Below, piece after piece: positions 30,375 to 41,899 of a stretch of DNA of 64,000 nt; positions within the stretch are counted from its first letter, which is position 1, and each line of letters opens with the position of its first letter. This stretch comes from Metellina segmentata (taxonomy: Eukaryota > Arthropoda > Arachnida > Araneae > Tetragnathidae): positions 89,086,478 through 89,150,477 of the forward strand of contig OX375873.1 of NCBI GenBank assembly GCA_947359465.1, read 5' to 3'. A program made the position numbers and the translations under genes. The notes under the pieces are model-generated. The model made no database searches and was not told the DNA's origin. It worked only from the letters and a program-made list of their open reading frames with translations.

Positions 30375-31100
30375 CTCTGTATTTGCTGATGTGGATGTGG
30401 ACTCTGAAATTGATAATTTTAAATATTGTCAGATCCTAAAATAAAACCTATGTTTTGCTTCTACTCCAGTTGACCGATGACATATGTTGGTACAGTGTAT
30501 ATAAACAAACCTAAACATTAACACCACGATATAGATGAATACATAAAAACATCAAAGTAATAAAATATATTGCTCAAAATGATCTCAAAGCATTTCAATA
30601 AGACTACAAACTTCCGTCTTGCAGGAATGAAATGGAAAATTACACATTCATTTTTAAACACAGGGTTTGAAGTTCACCTGACACACCGCCAGAGGCCACT
30701 GCATGGTGTCTGTAATTGTGTACAGAGCTAAAGTGAGAAGATAAGAGGATTTTTTATAGTGTATTTGTACTTATAAATCGGACAAACTACACGTAGTGAT
30801 ATAGTTACAAATAATACCCTTGATTTATAAATGTTAACTCAAATACAAGATCGTTTTTTTCTGTTGAAGAGACTAAATCAGCCTCTTTCAAAAATGTTTT
30901 TCGCTCCAGTCATTTTTACCAAATCGTAATTTTCAGCGTCTCTTGTGAAAAAGAAAAGAAATTTGACTAAAAATTGAATTAAAATTAAGTAAAATATTTA
31001 ACCGAATTGCATTACAAGTACTTGTTTCAGTTTTTCTAACAATAATTGTAAAAGCAATAATTGAAAAGAGAAACGATGAACACGAATTCTTGAAAAGCAT
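30375..31100. other. Gene-free AT-rich stretch
   Basis: No recognisable motifs were found in short frames on either strand. Confidence 0.45.
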
Positions 31101-31107
31101 GACTTGA

Positions 31108-31305
31108 TAAATTATCCGAGAGCATTGAAGCATTGCAGGCATCTTACGCTAGAGCTCAGAGTTCTATTAGGACTTCGCGGGATTTTATATCACCGAACGC
31201 CTAACGTTATCAGGTGGAACTCAAGAGATTATCCGAGATCAATCAAACATGCGAGGCTCCTCAACTTAAAAGACACAGGTTCCTTAACACTTCTTTGTAT
31301 AGTGG
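31108..31305 (+). repeat. ~115-bp tandem repeat, left part
   Basis: About 1.7 units carry the landmarks ATTATCCGAGA, GACTTCGCGGGATTTTATAT, GAACGCCTAA and GTGGAACTCAAGAGATTATC. The same unit continues at 33160-33735 on the far side of a Helitron. Confidence 0.7.
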
Positions 31306-31530
31306 TGGAAATTTCCATCATAACATTGAATGCCCAAAAATTATATAAAAGAACAAGTTCATTTTAAGTTGATCGTGTCTGGATACCTTTTTAATGTCCA
31401 TTGCATAAAAAAAACATAGCTGTCAAAAATAAGCAAGTGTCACTATCAGTAAGACGAGCTTGAAGTTGTCATTCCGCTGTTTGTTGTAGTTGCAATAAAC
31501 GTATGATTTCGTTTTTAATTTTGTTTTATT
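31306..31530. other. Spacer before Helitron
   Basis: AT-rich sequence without recognised features. Confidence 0.4.
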
Positions 31531-31533
31531 ATA

Positions 31534-32917
31534 CTAGGGGGCTCCGCCCCCTGCTCGCTTACGCTCGCCAACCCCCGGGGATTGCTACGCAATCCCATTT
31601 AGTTTGCTTCGCAAACCAACACTCCTTTTACATATGGCATTTGGTTTGCTTCGCAAACCAACATTCCTTTCACAGAGTGAAACTATCTGAATAATTTGTA
31701 TTATCCTGATTTCCCTTTACGGTCCATCACGTCAGAGTGAGGGCTTCTCCCCCTGCTCGCTTACGCTCGCAGACCCCCGGGGATTGCTACGCAATCCCGT
31801 TTGGTTTGCTTCGCAAACCAATACCTCTTACGCAAGTGGTTTCACTCTTTTTTGCTTTAACACTTAATGCACCCTAAACTAATAGCCGCATCAGTAAAAA
31901 ATCTTCTGCATCTTGTTCCCTGTACAATTTTAAGTAAACCCTGTTAATCTCCAAACTTTACGATGTGTACTTTGTACTTTCTCGGTAAAACGTCTGAGAA
32001 CAGAGGGAAAAAAGCGAGCCTTTTTCCTCGCCAAATAAAAAGAAATCGTATTTACGGCAATTGTTGCTACGATAAATTTGATATCTGGCAAACCCGATAG
32101 TCAAACATACAACCCTCCGCGAATACAATACTCCGCGAATTTGCTCCGCGAAATAAAAAATACGAAATTTATGTCACTTACTTTTGATTGCATCGAATTT
32201 ATTTATGAACCAATTTTAAAAATAATGGTACCGTAAGAAAGAGTACAGTCTGAGGTATACTGCGCTATTTTCAAAATAAAAAACTAATAGTAATACGATA
32301 TAGATATGACAGTTTTAGTTAACGGTAGTAACAAAAAGTAGCGAAAATATCCAAAGATTCCGAATTTTGTATGACCCACTTTTGATCGCATCCAATTTAA
32401 TTATTAACCGATTTCAAAAATAATAGTACCGTAAGAAAGAGTACATTCTGAGGTATACTGCTATATTTTAAAAATTAAAAAATAATAGTAATAAAATATA
32501 AATATGGCAGTTTTAAAAAAAAGTAACAAAAATGTCCTGATTTTTCCCGAATTTCAAAAAAATATTATCAAGAACCAAATTGAAATTTAAAAAAAAACTC
32601 GACGAGCTGCAAAAATTTACGTTGAGAGGTACTCTTAAAAAAAAACTCACGACTCAAAACTCAAATTTTGTATGTGTTTTGCTCACTCGCGGAAGAAATT
32701 TCGCTTCTTCAATTTTAACATTTAATAAACCCTAAACTAATAGCCGCATCGGAAAAAAATCTTTATAATTGTCCAGGGAATACGATGAAGAACAAACCAT
32801 GTCAATTTTGTTTTTTTCCGATCAGTACTTTCTCGGGAAACCGTCTAAGAATCGAGCTAAACAACACAGTTTTCAATTCTGCGGCGGCGGCGGTAACATT
32901 TTTTTAATATAGAGAGA
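31534..32917 (-). mobile_element. Non-autonomous Helitron, 1.38 kb
   Basis: On the minus strand the element starts TCTCTCTATATTAAAAAAAT at 32917 after host A and ends in CTAG at 31534 before host T, the expected A/T insertion without target duplication. A 6-bp-stem triloop hairpin GGGGGC-TCC-GCCCCC (31537-31551) directly precedes the CTAG end. Further triloop hairpins follow: GGGATTGC-TAC-GCAATCCC and GTTTGC-TTC-GCAAAC. The hairpin block is repeated internally at about 31735-31830. Two direct ~215-bp repeats lie at about 32165-32375 and 32380-32575. A third pair around CCCTAAACTAATAGCCGCAT lies at 31870 and 32732. No Rep/helicase frame is present. Confidence 0.8.
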
Positions 32918-33160
32918 TTTCAGTTTCTATTGCTAAAAAAGTGAAAATGAGTAGAAGAAAGGTTTGTAACACGTGTTTCTGTTATTTTTAGAGCAATTTC
33001 TGAAAAAATTTGCGTTTAATTTAAAAAATACCACATGATACCATCATATTGTTTTTTTGCTAAATTTATACTATAAATATATACTAAGATTTTTTAAACC
33101 ATTTTTCCTTTGATTTTGAACATGAATTATATCACCTTGATTTATATCACCAATAAAGAA
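32918..33160. other. Spacer
   Basis: AT-rich flank between the Helitron 5' end and the repeat array. No feature was recognised. Confidence 0.4.
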
Positions 33161-33735
33161 AAAATCATGCAAAGAAGGGTTAAGGATTCGGGGGATTTGA
33201 TACGACGGAAGGCCTAATATTACCTGTTGGTACTCAGGGATTATCCGAGAACCGTCAAACATACTCCTCAAGCTAAGCCCTCAAGACTTTGAATGATTTC
33301 ATATCATGTAATGCCTAGTATCATATAGAGGAATCCAGTGATTACCCGAGAGCAGTCAAAAATCCAAGACTCCTCTAGTTAAAAGCCAATTTCGCTAAGA
33401 ATTCGCAGGATTTTACATCGCGGTGCACCTAATATCACCTGAAGGAACTAGGAGATTGTCCAAGATGAATCAAACGTCCATGATTCATCAAGCTAAATGC
33501 CACATTTCCCTCAAAAAGTAGAGGAATTTTTTTTTCTACCGTGGAATGCCCGAAACTATCTTGTGGAACTCAGAGATCCTCAGAAGGTAGTCAAATATAA
33601 AATATAACTTAAAGTAAAGGCAACCTTAAGAACTCCCGGGTTTAGATTTTATATCGCAGAACGCCTAATATCATCTGGTGGAACTAAGAGAATACGCAAA
33701 AGCAGTCGAACATCCACGGTATCTCAAGACAAGCC
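33160..33735 (+). repeat. ~115-bp tandem repeat, right part
   Basis: About five diverged units share GGATTT(T)A-TATCGC, GCCTAATATCA, TGGTGGAACT, GATTATCCGAGA, CAGTCAAACAT and CTCCTCAAGCTAA landmarks. Unit length varies from about 110 to 125 bp. The unit is the same as at 31108-31305. Confidence 0.75.
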
Positions 33736-33739
33736 ATAG

Positions 33740-35980
33740 TTTTCCCAAGACAAAAAGCCATGGTTTATTTAGGGCTTTGCTGGATATGTCCATATATATT
33801 AGATGTAAAGCATTTGATTAGAAAGTCAGTTTTCTGTAAAAATCTTTTGTGCAAAATATTTTGAAAGACCTGATGTTTTTACGCATTTTAATCTCCGCAT
33901 CTAACTAATATTATGTAAAGTTATTACTTCGCTACATTTAATACCTCACGTAAAAAGGAAAGGTTATAAAGTACGCAGATAAATTTATTTACAATTTAGT
34001 GTCGTATATAGCGTGAATTTGGCTGTACTTCAAAAAGACTGAAAACGGTTTTTGAGTTATACGTATTTATACAGCGTGTTTCGAGTAGCATCCAGAAGAT
34101 CTATGTGTTTCAGCAGTGTAATTTGGTTGCACGTTGAAACTAACTCGCTGAATACACAGACAGAAGTAAAAACGAAAGGAAATTGAAAAGTTGCTATCAT
34201 TTGTCAGCGGCAAATTGCCCGAAAGAAGGCAAAGAGTTTCGGGAAAGAAACAAATGACTTGGAATTCCTGCAAGAAGTTTAAAAGAGAAGCATAGACTCT
34301 TGTTAGAAAAATAAGAGGATTCTTTTACAAACTATCAGGACTGTTATTGATAGAGAATCTTTTTCTCAATAGCAGTTCCTCCATTGAATCCTGTGGTTCA
34401 CAAACTTTTAACAGGCTTTGCTAATTTAAATAGTCGGACTAAATGAAGTTCATTTCTCAAACAAGTTTCCCATAAAGTAGAGTTTTTACAACTGTGATCT
34501 ATCATTTTATTCACAAAAATGTACTTAATTATGTAAGTAAAATAGGGTTAGAATAATTGCTCTGTATATTTTTGATATCCTTGGCTACTTGTCATTTCTT
34601 AACTGAAAACTGAAATTAAAAAAATACATATACTTATTTGAAAATGAATATATTTAACTATATAATAATTAAATAAAAATAAAAATTAATATACAATAAA
34701 AATTAAATAAAATTTTACTGTGAAAAATCAACATAAAAGTTTTGAAGAGCGCTGAAATTTTTTAGGTGAAGCTTCAAGAAAACTTCTCGACAGAAAACAA
34801 AAGTAAACTAAGGAAACATACTACACTAAAAATATATTAATTTGTGTTAATCCATGCAGTTTAATTCAAAAATACCATAATGTTCTTTTAAAGAAAATAA
34901 AACTTTAACAGAAAATGTCTCAATTTTTCTTCAACTTTCAAAATTCTTCAACTTTGTTTTACCAAATTGCATGTAAATTTTACATAGTCCGAAAAAAGTA
35001 TTTTAATATTGATAAAACAGTATGAATGATACCATAATGCCAAAAGATATGAATTTCATGGCTATTATTTTATTAGATAATAACCTGTAATATTATACTA
35101 CTGGATTTTTCATTAGACTTTATAAAAATAGCTTCTAAAAGAAAAATATTCCAAAATATTAAACATCTTAGAGATGCGAAAGCAAAAAATATTAATGTTA
35201 AATATATTGAAAAACTTTAATATTATAATTATAATTTCAATGACTTGTTTTATGCGTTGTCTTTTGGTCTCATATTACCTAACGGTGAGTGTTTTTAATC
35301 AAAAAAGTTTGAAAAGTAATTCGGAAGCCTTCATCCCATCCTCTTCGCCATTTTGTAGTCTGCTTATTTTACACATGATTCAATTTTGCTTGGAATGTTC
35401 TGCAAAGAATACTCTACATGGATCCCACAAAAATATGTATAAACGAGTTACAGTAGCTGAACCATGTTCTTTTTTACATTCAGAACAAAGGTCAGGTAAT
35501 ATTATAGTTTTTTAGTTTATAGTTATAGTTTATAGAAATATAGTTTTTTAGGCGCCATCTTCGTTCTTTGGTATTCGTATTCCGAGAGTGTGGGGAGACA
35601 GCAGCGTGCTCCGCAGTCCATAGGGATTTTGCCTTGGGGTTCAATTGTGTTATATTCTTCACAGGGAAGAATTGCCCATTGGTGATTGAATTCATGATTA
35701 AACAATACAATTCATACAGTCCACTATTACTGGTCGTGTGTGTGAATTGACTTACTACGAGACTTCTTCAAGGGGTCATACTCATATATCGGTTCTGTAA
35801 TCTGCAGGCTTCCATGCGTGACTCTGAATCAGTTTTGGTCTTTTTTACAAATACTATAATTTTATTTCTTGAAATCCAAATATGGGGCTATTTAGCCAAA
35901 ATCTGCGTGTTGCTGGGTAAAACCAACTCTACACTATTTGAAGACATACATGTACTTAACCTCCCAACCCCTTTTGGGGA
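33740..35980. other. Gene-free AT-rich stretch
   Basis: The longest frame is plus 35174-35515 (113 codons), beginning with a hydrophobic segment (MLNILKNFNIIIIISMTCFM), but it has no recognisable family and could be chance in AT-rich DNA. No RNA gene or element end was recognised. Confidence 0.45.
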
Positions 35981-35996
35981 CATCTTGTCCATTAAA

Positions 35997-36347
35997 GAGC
36001 CGCGTTAGCCCGGTTGGAAGAGTAACGGATTATCACCTATATAATTGCGAGTTCAAATCCACCAAAGACCGTCAATTAAAAAAAGGGGGCTGGTGCACAT
36101 TAAATCTGTCGTGGCCTCGAATGTCCTCACGTTGGCACGTTTTGGAAAATTGCAGAGTGTGGTACCAGTTTAGGTGTGACCTTGTCATCGGACCGTGGTT
36201 CAAAATTACGTAGTGTTGTCTTCGGATCTTTCCTTTCGGGTTTGATACCGGATCCTTGCCAACAGACCGTTCTGTTGCTCCAGAGCTGTATTAAACAGCA
36301 CTGGAACAACACAACGGTCTATTAATTCAATACCCACCTACCTACGT
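35997..36347 (+). repeat. SINE-A, full-length copy with 15-bp target duplication
   Basis: The head reads GCCGCGTTAGCCCGGTTGGA (A-box-like) and GCGAGTTCAAATCCACC (B-box), typical of tRNA-derived SINEs. The tail ends CCCACCTACCTACGT. Perfect 15-bp duplications ATCTTGTCCATTAAA flank it (35982-35996 and 36348-36362). The target is itself a copy of the ~45-bp dispersed monomer (TTGTCCATTAAAATC). The middle contains CTGGTGCACATTAAATCTGT. Confidence 0.9.
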
Positions 36348-36740
36348 ATCTTGTCCATTAAAATCCAACCAATTTTGCTAATGGCGAGATGCCTCCTCAT
36401 CAAGATATTGCCCATTTTTGGGTATTGACAATATAAGGATCTGGTCAGTTTTCAACGAAAGATAAGGTACCTTGTCCAACAAAATCTGACCAATTTTGGC
36501 AGTGACGACATTTTTGATTTTTTGATGACGACGATATCAAGATCTGGAGAGTTTTTTCCAAATGGCGCGATATATCGTCCATCAAGGTCTGATGAACTTT
36601 GCTTTTGACATTATATGTGGTCATCAAGATACTGTAGATTTTTTTAAGGAGAACGAGATGATCTTATCATTATTCTTCTATTTACGAGATATCTTATTCA
36701 TCAAGGTCTGATTATGGTACCAATTTTGATTATGATGCGT
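36348..36740 (+). repeat. Dispersed ~45-bp monomer array
   Basis: At least seven degenerate units with (C/T)TTGTCCATYAA, AGATCTG, (A/G)TTTT and (A/G)ACGAGAT landmarks occur in tandem. One clear unit reads GCGATATATCGTCCATCAAG followed by GTCTGATGAACTTTG. Confidence 0.65.
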
Positions 36741-37099
36741 GTCAGAGTGACCGAGCGATGTCTAATTTGATAGACAGTGTGTGTAGTAGTGGCGAAGAAG
36801 AGAGGGACACCGCATACTTAAATTAGACATTGACATCTATTTACAATATAATATAAAGTTTCAAATATACCCTCCGCAAAAACACATCTTACACCTTTCA
36901 AGTGTACAACGAATCTGTGTTTATTCGTGTTTTTTTTAAAGAATAACACACAGTATTCTGATCGTAGCAGAACACAGACACTGTCTTCCATTGATGTTCG
37001 TCCACTAGAACAGTAGCAACAAGAACAACTGTTCTTGTAACTTATCTGTGTTTGTAACCAACGTGGTGAAAGACAGGGAATCTTCACAATGCGGTAATC

Positions 37100-37350
37100 G
37101 TCATCACGGTATAGCTTGTTTTTTATGATAACTAGATCAAGATACTGTCATGTTCTTCTAATGAGACTAGACAACTCGTCTATTAAGATCGTATATTTTG
37201 ATAATGAAGATATTTGATCAACAAGATATTCCTGACCTATGGTGACGATCAATCTTTTTTTACTTTACTTCTAAAGATAAGATAGATTGTTCTAAATGTT
37301 TTCTTCTAATGATCTTGTTAATGACGAAATACTTCGTCAAGAAAGCCACA
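37100..37350 (+). repeat. Dispersed ~45-bp monomer array
   Basis: Degenerate units show AGACAACTCGTCTATTAAGA, AATGACGAAATACTTCGTCA and GAAGATATTTGATCAACAAG. This is the same family as at 36348-36740. Confidence 0.55.
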
Positions 37351-37361
37351 AGGAGAAGTAA

Positions 37362-37686
37362 GGCCCGGTGCACGCATCCGGTTTTTTAACGTGCGGCGCC
37401 GCTGAGGCAACGCAAGTGCGGTCTGACATACATTCGATCGAATAGAGCAGTGCACACTTACCTCCGGCTCCGCTATGGTGACTCGAGTCCAAATTACGTA
37501 CAATTTGTGATCTATTTTGTTACAAAATAAAATTTTTGTACCCCAAGTAAGCGAAAAAAACACGTTTTCTTCGACAGACATTCATCGCAAATGGCGCAAA
37601 ATGAGTACTTGCGTCATTTCACGGTTCTGTGTGAATAGTTGGGCAGCGGCGCCGCACGTTGAAAAACTTGATGCGTGCACCGGACC
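37362..37686. mobile_element. 325-bp MITE with TAA target duplication (PIF/Harbinger-like)
   Basis: Ends GGCCCGGTGCACGCATC and the complement GGTCCGGTGCACGCATC match except for one base, extending inward through AACGTGCGGCGCCGCTG. TAA flanks both sides (37359-37361 and 37687-37689). The TWA target and GG-rich ends fit PIF/Harbinger. A short ATGGCGCAAAATGAG stretch in the interior may be the remnant of a coding start. No transposase is present. Confidence 0.85.
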
Positions 37687-37689
37687 TAA

Positions 37690-39250
37690 AGCCTTTCTTT
37701 TACCTAAAATGTATTGACAATAAAAATTGACAGATCGCAAAGTTATGTTTCGAAATCTCGATAAACAACCGGTTTTATAAAATATTTTCCAAAATAAAAA
37801 ATTCACGCTTTCATTTATTCGAATAGTTTTTAAATATTTATGTGATATTCGTAAGTTGTAATCAACAAAACATAGATATGTGAATGCTTTTCTTTCCATG
37901 TAACATCTAACAATTAATTTCACGTTCTTAGAAATATGATTTTGACATCAACATTTCTTACAAGAAACATGCATTTCCATGGAAAAGATTCAATCGCTTT
38001 AGAGATGTATCCGAACTAATCTAAACAATTTTTAGATGATAAACGTGGTGTTATAAATTTCTCCTTTTTAACACACGTTTATTACCATAGCAATATCAAA
38101 GCTTTTTTTTTTCTTTACGTTCTATCAGTATGCCAGTATCAAAATTGTAGGCGAGCTTTAAAAACACCCATTTAATTTGAGTAAAAAGTTAGCTAAAAAT
38201 AAATAAAAAATACACTGTTGAAAAATTGTTGAACTTTATGAATATATACTTATTCAGTGGACCACACTAAGGTATTCGTCCACAGCTTACGCTGTAACTA
38301 TTTTCTTACATCTTTTTTAACGATGTAGCGATAATAATGCCTTTTAAATTTAACTACTTAGAAATTCTGTGTTTCTATTTGTTTTCCATCAAAGTAATCG
38401 AATAATCATGAAAGATTTTGCTAAAAATATTAAAAATGTTTTTAATCATTAAAGTTATAAATATTGATTCTCTGCTTAAAATAGCCTGTAAAATTGTGAT
38501 CAAACCTCTTTTCAAAAATTATTTTTGAAATGTATTTTGTTTAAACGCTTTTAATAATAATTTCTATCAAACGATTTGTTATTGTTCTGTAAAATAAAGA
38601 AATTCACTAATGAAAAGTAAAATTAAATGAACGGGATGAGAGCTCATGGATTGCACAAACGTATTCAAACTCTCAGTTTTGATGGCAAAAGAAAGTTTTA
38701 ATTAATTTGGAGAAAATGTAGATTGGACAAGTGTAAAAATGTATTAAAAAATAAATAAGAAAATATTTACAAACTGAAATATTTTATCATCAAGATCAAA
38801 CAAGGATATTTCCATAAATATAAAATGCGAGAAGTAATTGCCATGAGTTTAAATTAGGTTAGCACAAAAAAAATCGTTTTGACAGCAATCAAGTACAACT
38901 CAGGAAATTTATTTTCAGTTTAGTGAGTAATAAGATTTCTTAAGGCTGAAGAAATTATGTTTTTAAAGCAAGTCGACGTCTGTATATTTGGTATGTGGAG
39001 GATTAAAGTGATCATAAATCAGTGGTTTCTTTTTTATACTTGTATAAAACGTGAAATTTATTAGTTTCAATGGGATCAACGGATGAGCTTGATTTATTAC
39101 TGCAATCTTATTATCTAATTTATGTTTAGGAATAACCTTTTTTGTATTAAAACACACTAGGACTTAATTTAAGTATTTGGTTGTGTAACAGTATTGATAT
39201 TTTTTCTTTAAAAGTTGTTTAAAGAGTGTGAATTTGAACTTACAAGTTAG
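37690..39250. other. Gene-free AT-rich stretch
   Basis: Frames are short and without recognised motifs, and no element termini were found. Confidence 0.5.
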
Positions 39251-39255
39251 ACGGT

Positions 39256-39560
39256 TAATTAATTAACGCCGCACTGCAGTAACAGAATAGGCCAATGACG
39301 ACGGTTGGGAATCAATACCGAAGGGAAAGAAACAAGACCTCGTAATTTTGAACAAAAGTCAGATAAAGAGGTCAATACCTAAAATCGCACCCTGCTCTCC
39401 AAACTTCCCACTACGCCGACTTGAGGATATTTAAGACCAAGACAGATTCAACGTGCATCATCGCCCGCGTACACGATGGTCTTTGACTGGACCAAGGTTC
39501 GTACTCGCAACCCTCCGGTTGATAAATCGTTGCTTTTTCAACAGGGTTACCTCGACTTTG
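39256..39560 (-). repeat. SINE-A, diverged near full-length copy
   Basis: The minus strand carries CAACCGGAGGGTTGCGAGTA followed by a degenerate B box. Further on are CAAAGACCATCG, GGAAGTTTGGAGAG and GTTCAAAATTACGAGGT, all in the same order as the intact SINE-A copies. The A-box region is degraded (GTAACCCTGTTGAAAAAGC). Target duplications are not clear. Confidence 0.75.
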
Positions 39561-39634
39561 CTTTTTTAGCGAGCAGGATTGAAACAATACAACTTTGTCT
39601 ACCAAAAAGTACTTCATGGTAGAGTTGGGTTGCA

Positions 39635-40236
39635 CTGATGTGTATACTACTCAATCGTAAGTTAATTTTTGTAGAGGTAGTCCCAGGTGTGTGAATAATT
39701 ATAGTCAGTGTTCTGCAACACAATTCCAAGCAATCGCAATTGTTCTGAGGGTATTTTGTGCCAATTTTGAAAACTGCAGTAAAATCAAAATGAGACGTAA
39801 AAAATGCAATTATTGGCTACATATATGTATTAAATATTTATAATAAAACATCAGAATTAATTAACCTACTTTATTTAAAACCAAGGCATACTTTCAGAAT
39901 TTGCAATTCTGTCGATAACTTTTGAAGTTAAATATTTTGTCATTGACATAGAAAATGTGTTATTTATAAAGTGTTTGTGGTAATTTGGGCGATGCAGGGA
40001 GGTTTCTCCGTATCTAGAAAAGAAAAGAGGTGTGGCAAGTAACGCGCTTTGGTCTGCAGAACATCGTAACTTCTGATTGAAAAAAAAATAGGTCAACATT
40101 TTGATAAAACTGAGGAAAAATTGTTCTGCAAAGACTTTGTACTACGACGTACGTTGCAGTTTTAAGCACGTTCTTCTCCCGGGAACTGATGTATATACTA
40201 CTCAAGCGTAAGTTAATTTTTGTAGTGGTAGGTAAG
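39635..40236 (+). repeat. Dispersed repeat family, copy 1, flanked by short direct repeats
   Basis: 39670-40190 aligns throughout with 55237-55700 (CAGTGTTCTGCAACACAA, ACCAAGG..TACTTTCAGAAT, CATTGACATAGAA, TTTATAAAGTGTTTGTG, GACGTACGT, CCCGGG). At this locus ~45-bp direct repeats (ACTGATGTRTATACTACTCA followed by CGTAAGTTAATTTTTGTAG) bound it at 39635-39680 and 40188-40230. Identity and class are unknown. Open minus frames in both copies differ mostly at amino-acid-changing sites. Confidence 0.6.
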
Positions 40237-40238
40237 TT

Positions 40239-40263
40239 CGCGCGCGCGCGCGCGCGCGCGCGC
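40239..40263. repeat. (CG)12 dinucleotide run
   Basis: Twenty-five alternating C and G bases sit in otherwise AT-rich DNA. This is strong Z-DNA-forming potential. Confidence 0.95.
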
Positions 40264-40297
40264 TACAGTTTCATACAAGCATCCTTTGTAAAATAAA

Positions 40298-40480
40298 TGA
40301 TTTCGTAAAGAAAAGCGGGACCACCATGGCTTAGTAGGTAAACATACTGTGCTAGCATACTGGTAGTACCGTCGTATGCTCTAAGAAGAGTAAGCCAAGC
40401 GGGTTCATGAATGAACTTTGGACGGCTTGTATTTTCTATCACGATGGGATAGTCACTCCAACCTATCAATAATTTGTCTC
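40298..40480 (+). repeat. Possible tRNA-derived repeat
   Basis: TGGCTTAGTAGGTAAACATA resembles an A box and GCGGGTTCATGAATG weakly resembles a B box about 70 nt further on. There is only one copy in the window and no clear tail or target duplication, so the call is tentative. Confidence 0.25.
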
Positions 40481-41225
40481 ACGTCGAGATCAATGTTTTT
40501 TTGCCACAACCACGTTACATACCTTTAAGTCGAGCGATCGGAAGAAATATGAAACTGCGCGCATGAACTTCGTCTACTTCATTAAAAGGTCAATGAGGAA
40601 TGATCCGCAAGAAAGTAAAACAATTGAATCGAATAGATTGAAACTTGTGAATCGATTTTGTAGCATCAAAAAATGAAAAACCGTAGCATATTTTTACATG
40701 AACTTACAGCGAACTAATTCAAACTCTTTCTTTACTATCAGTAACTAGGATTTGAAATCCAGCAAATTCTTTAAAGGAAGGAAGGATAATGAATAATTTT
40801 ATATGAAGCGAAAAAAGTTTGTGGGAAGTAATCAGTTGGTTTCAGAGTCGAACACTGTTTAATTAAGTCCGCGTTTACATAAAATGTAAAAACTCATTGT
40901 AATATTGGTGATCTTTCTTTTAGTGTTGCAGAAAGTTTACTTATTGAGCTTCACACACACAATTAGAAAGGAAAATATTTCGAACAGAATAAATATTGAG
41001 ACATACAAGTTCTTTGTTTGCAACAGTGGTAAAAATAGCTTTTTTAAATAGCATGTGTTGCTTTAGTGAATGTCTTAAATTTTATATTAATTCACAAGCT
41101 CATTCCACGAAATACCATTTAAAATATCATATAATCTGTCATTAATTTTTTTTTAACTTTTATATTCATAATGTGTAATATTGTAAATGGTCTTTGAGGT
41201 AATTATATGCATGTACTTATAAATA
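40480..41225. other. Gene-free AT-rich stretch
   Basis: No features were recognised. Confidence 0.45.
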
Positions 41226-41226
41226 A

Positions 41227-41896
41227 CTAGCAAAATACTCGATCATACTCGGGTTGAATTGATTAACTATAGATTGAAAGTGACCAGAAAAATAATAGCT
41301 TCCCCCTTTCGTAGAAAAATGCCAAATCATTCAAGTGTAAAACAACTTGTAACACCTTTTCGACAATTTTATAACTCACTAGACACTTGGTGGCCTGCAC
41401 GACGTTGCACATGACATTTCTTTTCGTGGGGTGTGACCACTGCTCGCTAACCCCTGGTGATTGCTATGAATTCCCATTTAGTTTGCTTGGCAAACCATAT
41501 TGGATAACAGCCACCATTAGCAATGCCGTGACAACCTCCTCATTGTCAAAGAGTGAGGCCAAATTCGAATTGCGAAAAGATCCCAATCGGAGTGACATCA
41601 CAATCTTTTGCGAAAGTCGTGACGTCACAATGTCTTGCGAAAACCGTCGACGACTTTGGCAAGTAGATGATGCGGTATGGAACGCCGTTCGAGGCCGGTA
41701 GAAAAGACAACCCTCCCGTACTTTCAATTAAATTCCAATTTAAAAATGTTCTAGACAAAATTTTAAAATTCTGGCTCGATAGAAAAATTGCAAAAAATTC
41801 GGACTATCGGTGTGCCAAATACCATTATTGTAAGTGCCATAGATTCGTCAGAACAGTCCATACACACACAAACATTTCCTTTTATAATAGTAAAGA
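41227..41896 (-). mobile_element. Helitron-like non-autonomous element
   Basis: The minus-strand 5' end at 41896 reads TCTTTACTATTATAAAAGGA after host A. Internal AATGTTTGTGTGTGTATGG and GAATCTATGGCACTTAC match the copy at 18629. The 3' end is taken as CTAG at 41227-41230 before host T, preceded by a decayed CCCGAGTATGATCGAG hairpin and TATTTTG. An alternative CTAG at 41379 is possible. A degenerate triloop-hairpin block (GATTGC...TTTGCTTGGCAAA) lies at about 41440-41500. There is no helicase coding. Confidence 0.6.
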
Positions 41897-41899
41897 TAT

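Noticed and set aside
31555..31575. A further hairpin at GCTCGCTTACGCTCGCC
   Set aside because: The two GCTCGC blocks are direct, not inverted, repeats, so they do not form a stem.
39875..40099. A conserved protein shared with 55417-55683
   Set aside because: The frames are similar because the DNA is similar; differences in the shared segment mostly change amino acids, which argues against protein-level selection.
41227..41382. Alternative 3' end of the Helitron at CTAG 41379
   Set aside because: The outer CTAG with TATTTTG and a decayed hairpin fits better, but the choice remains uncertain.
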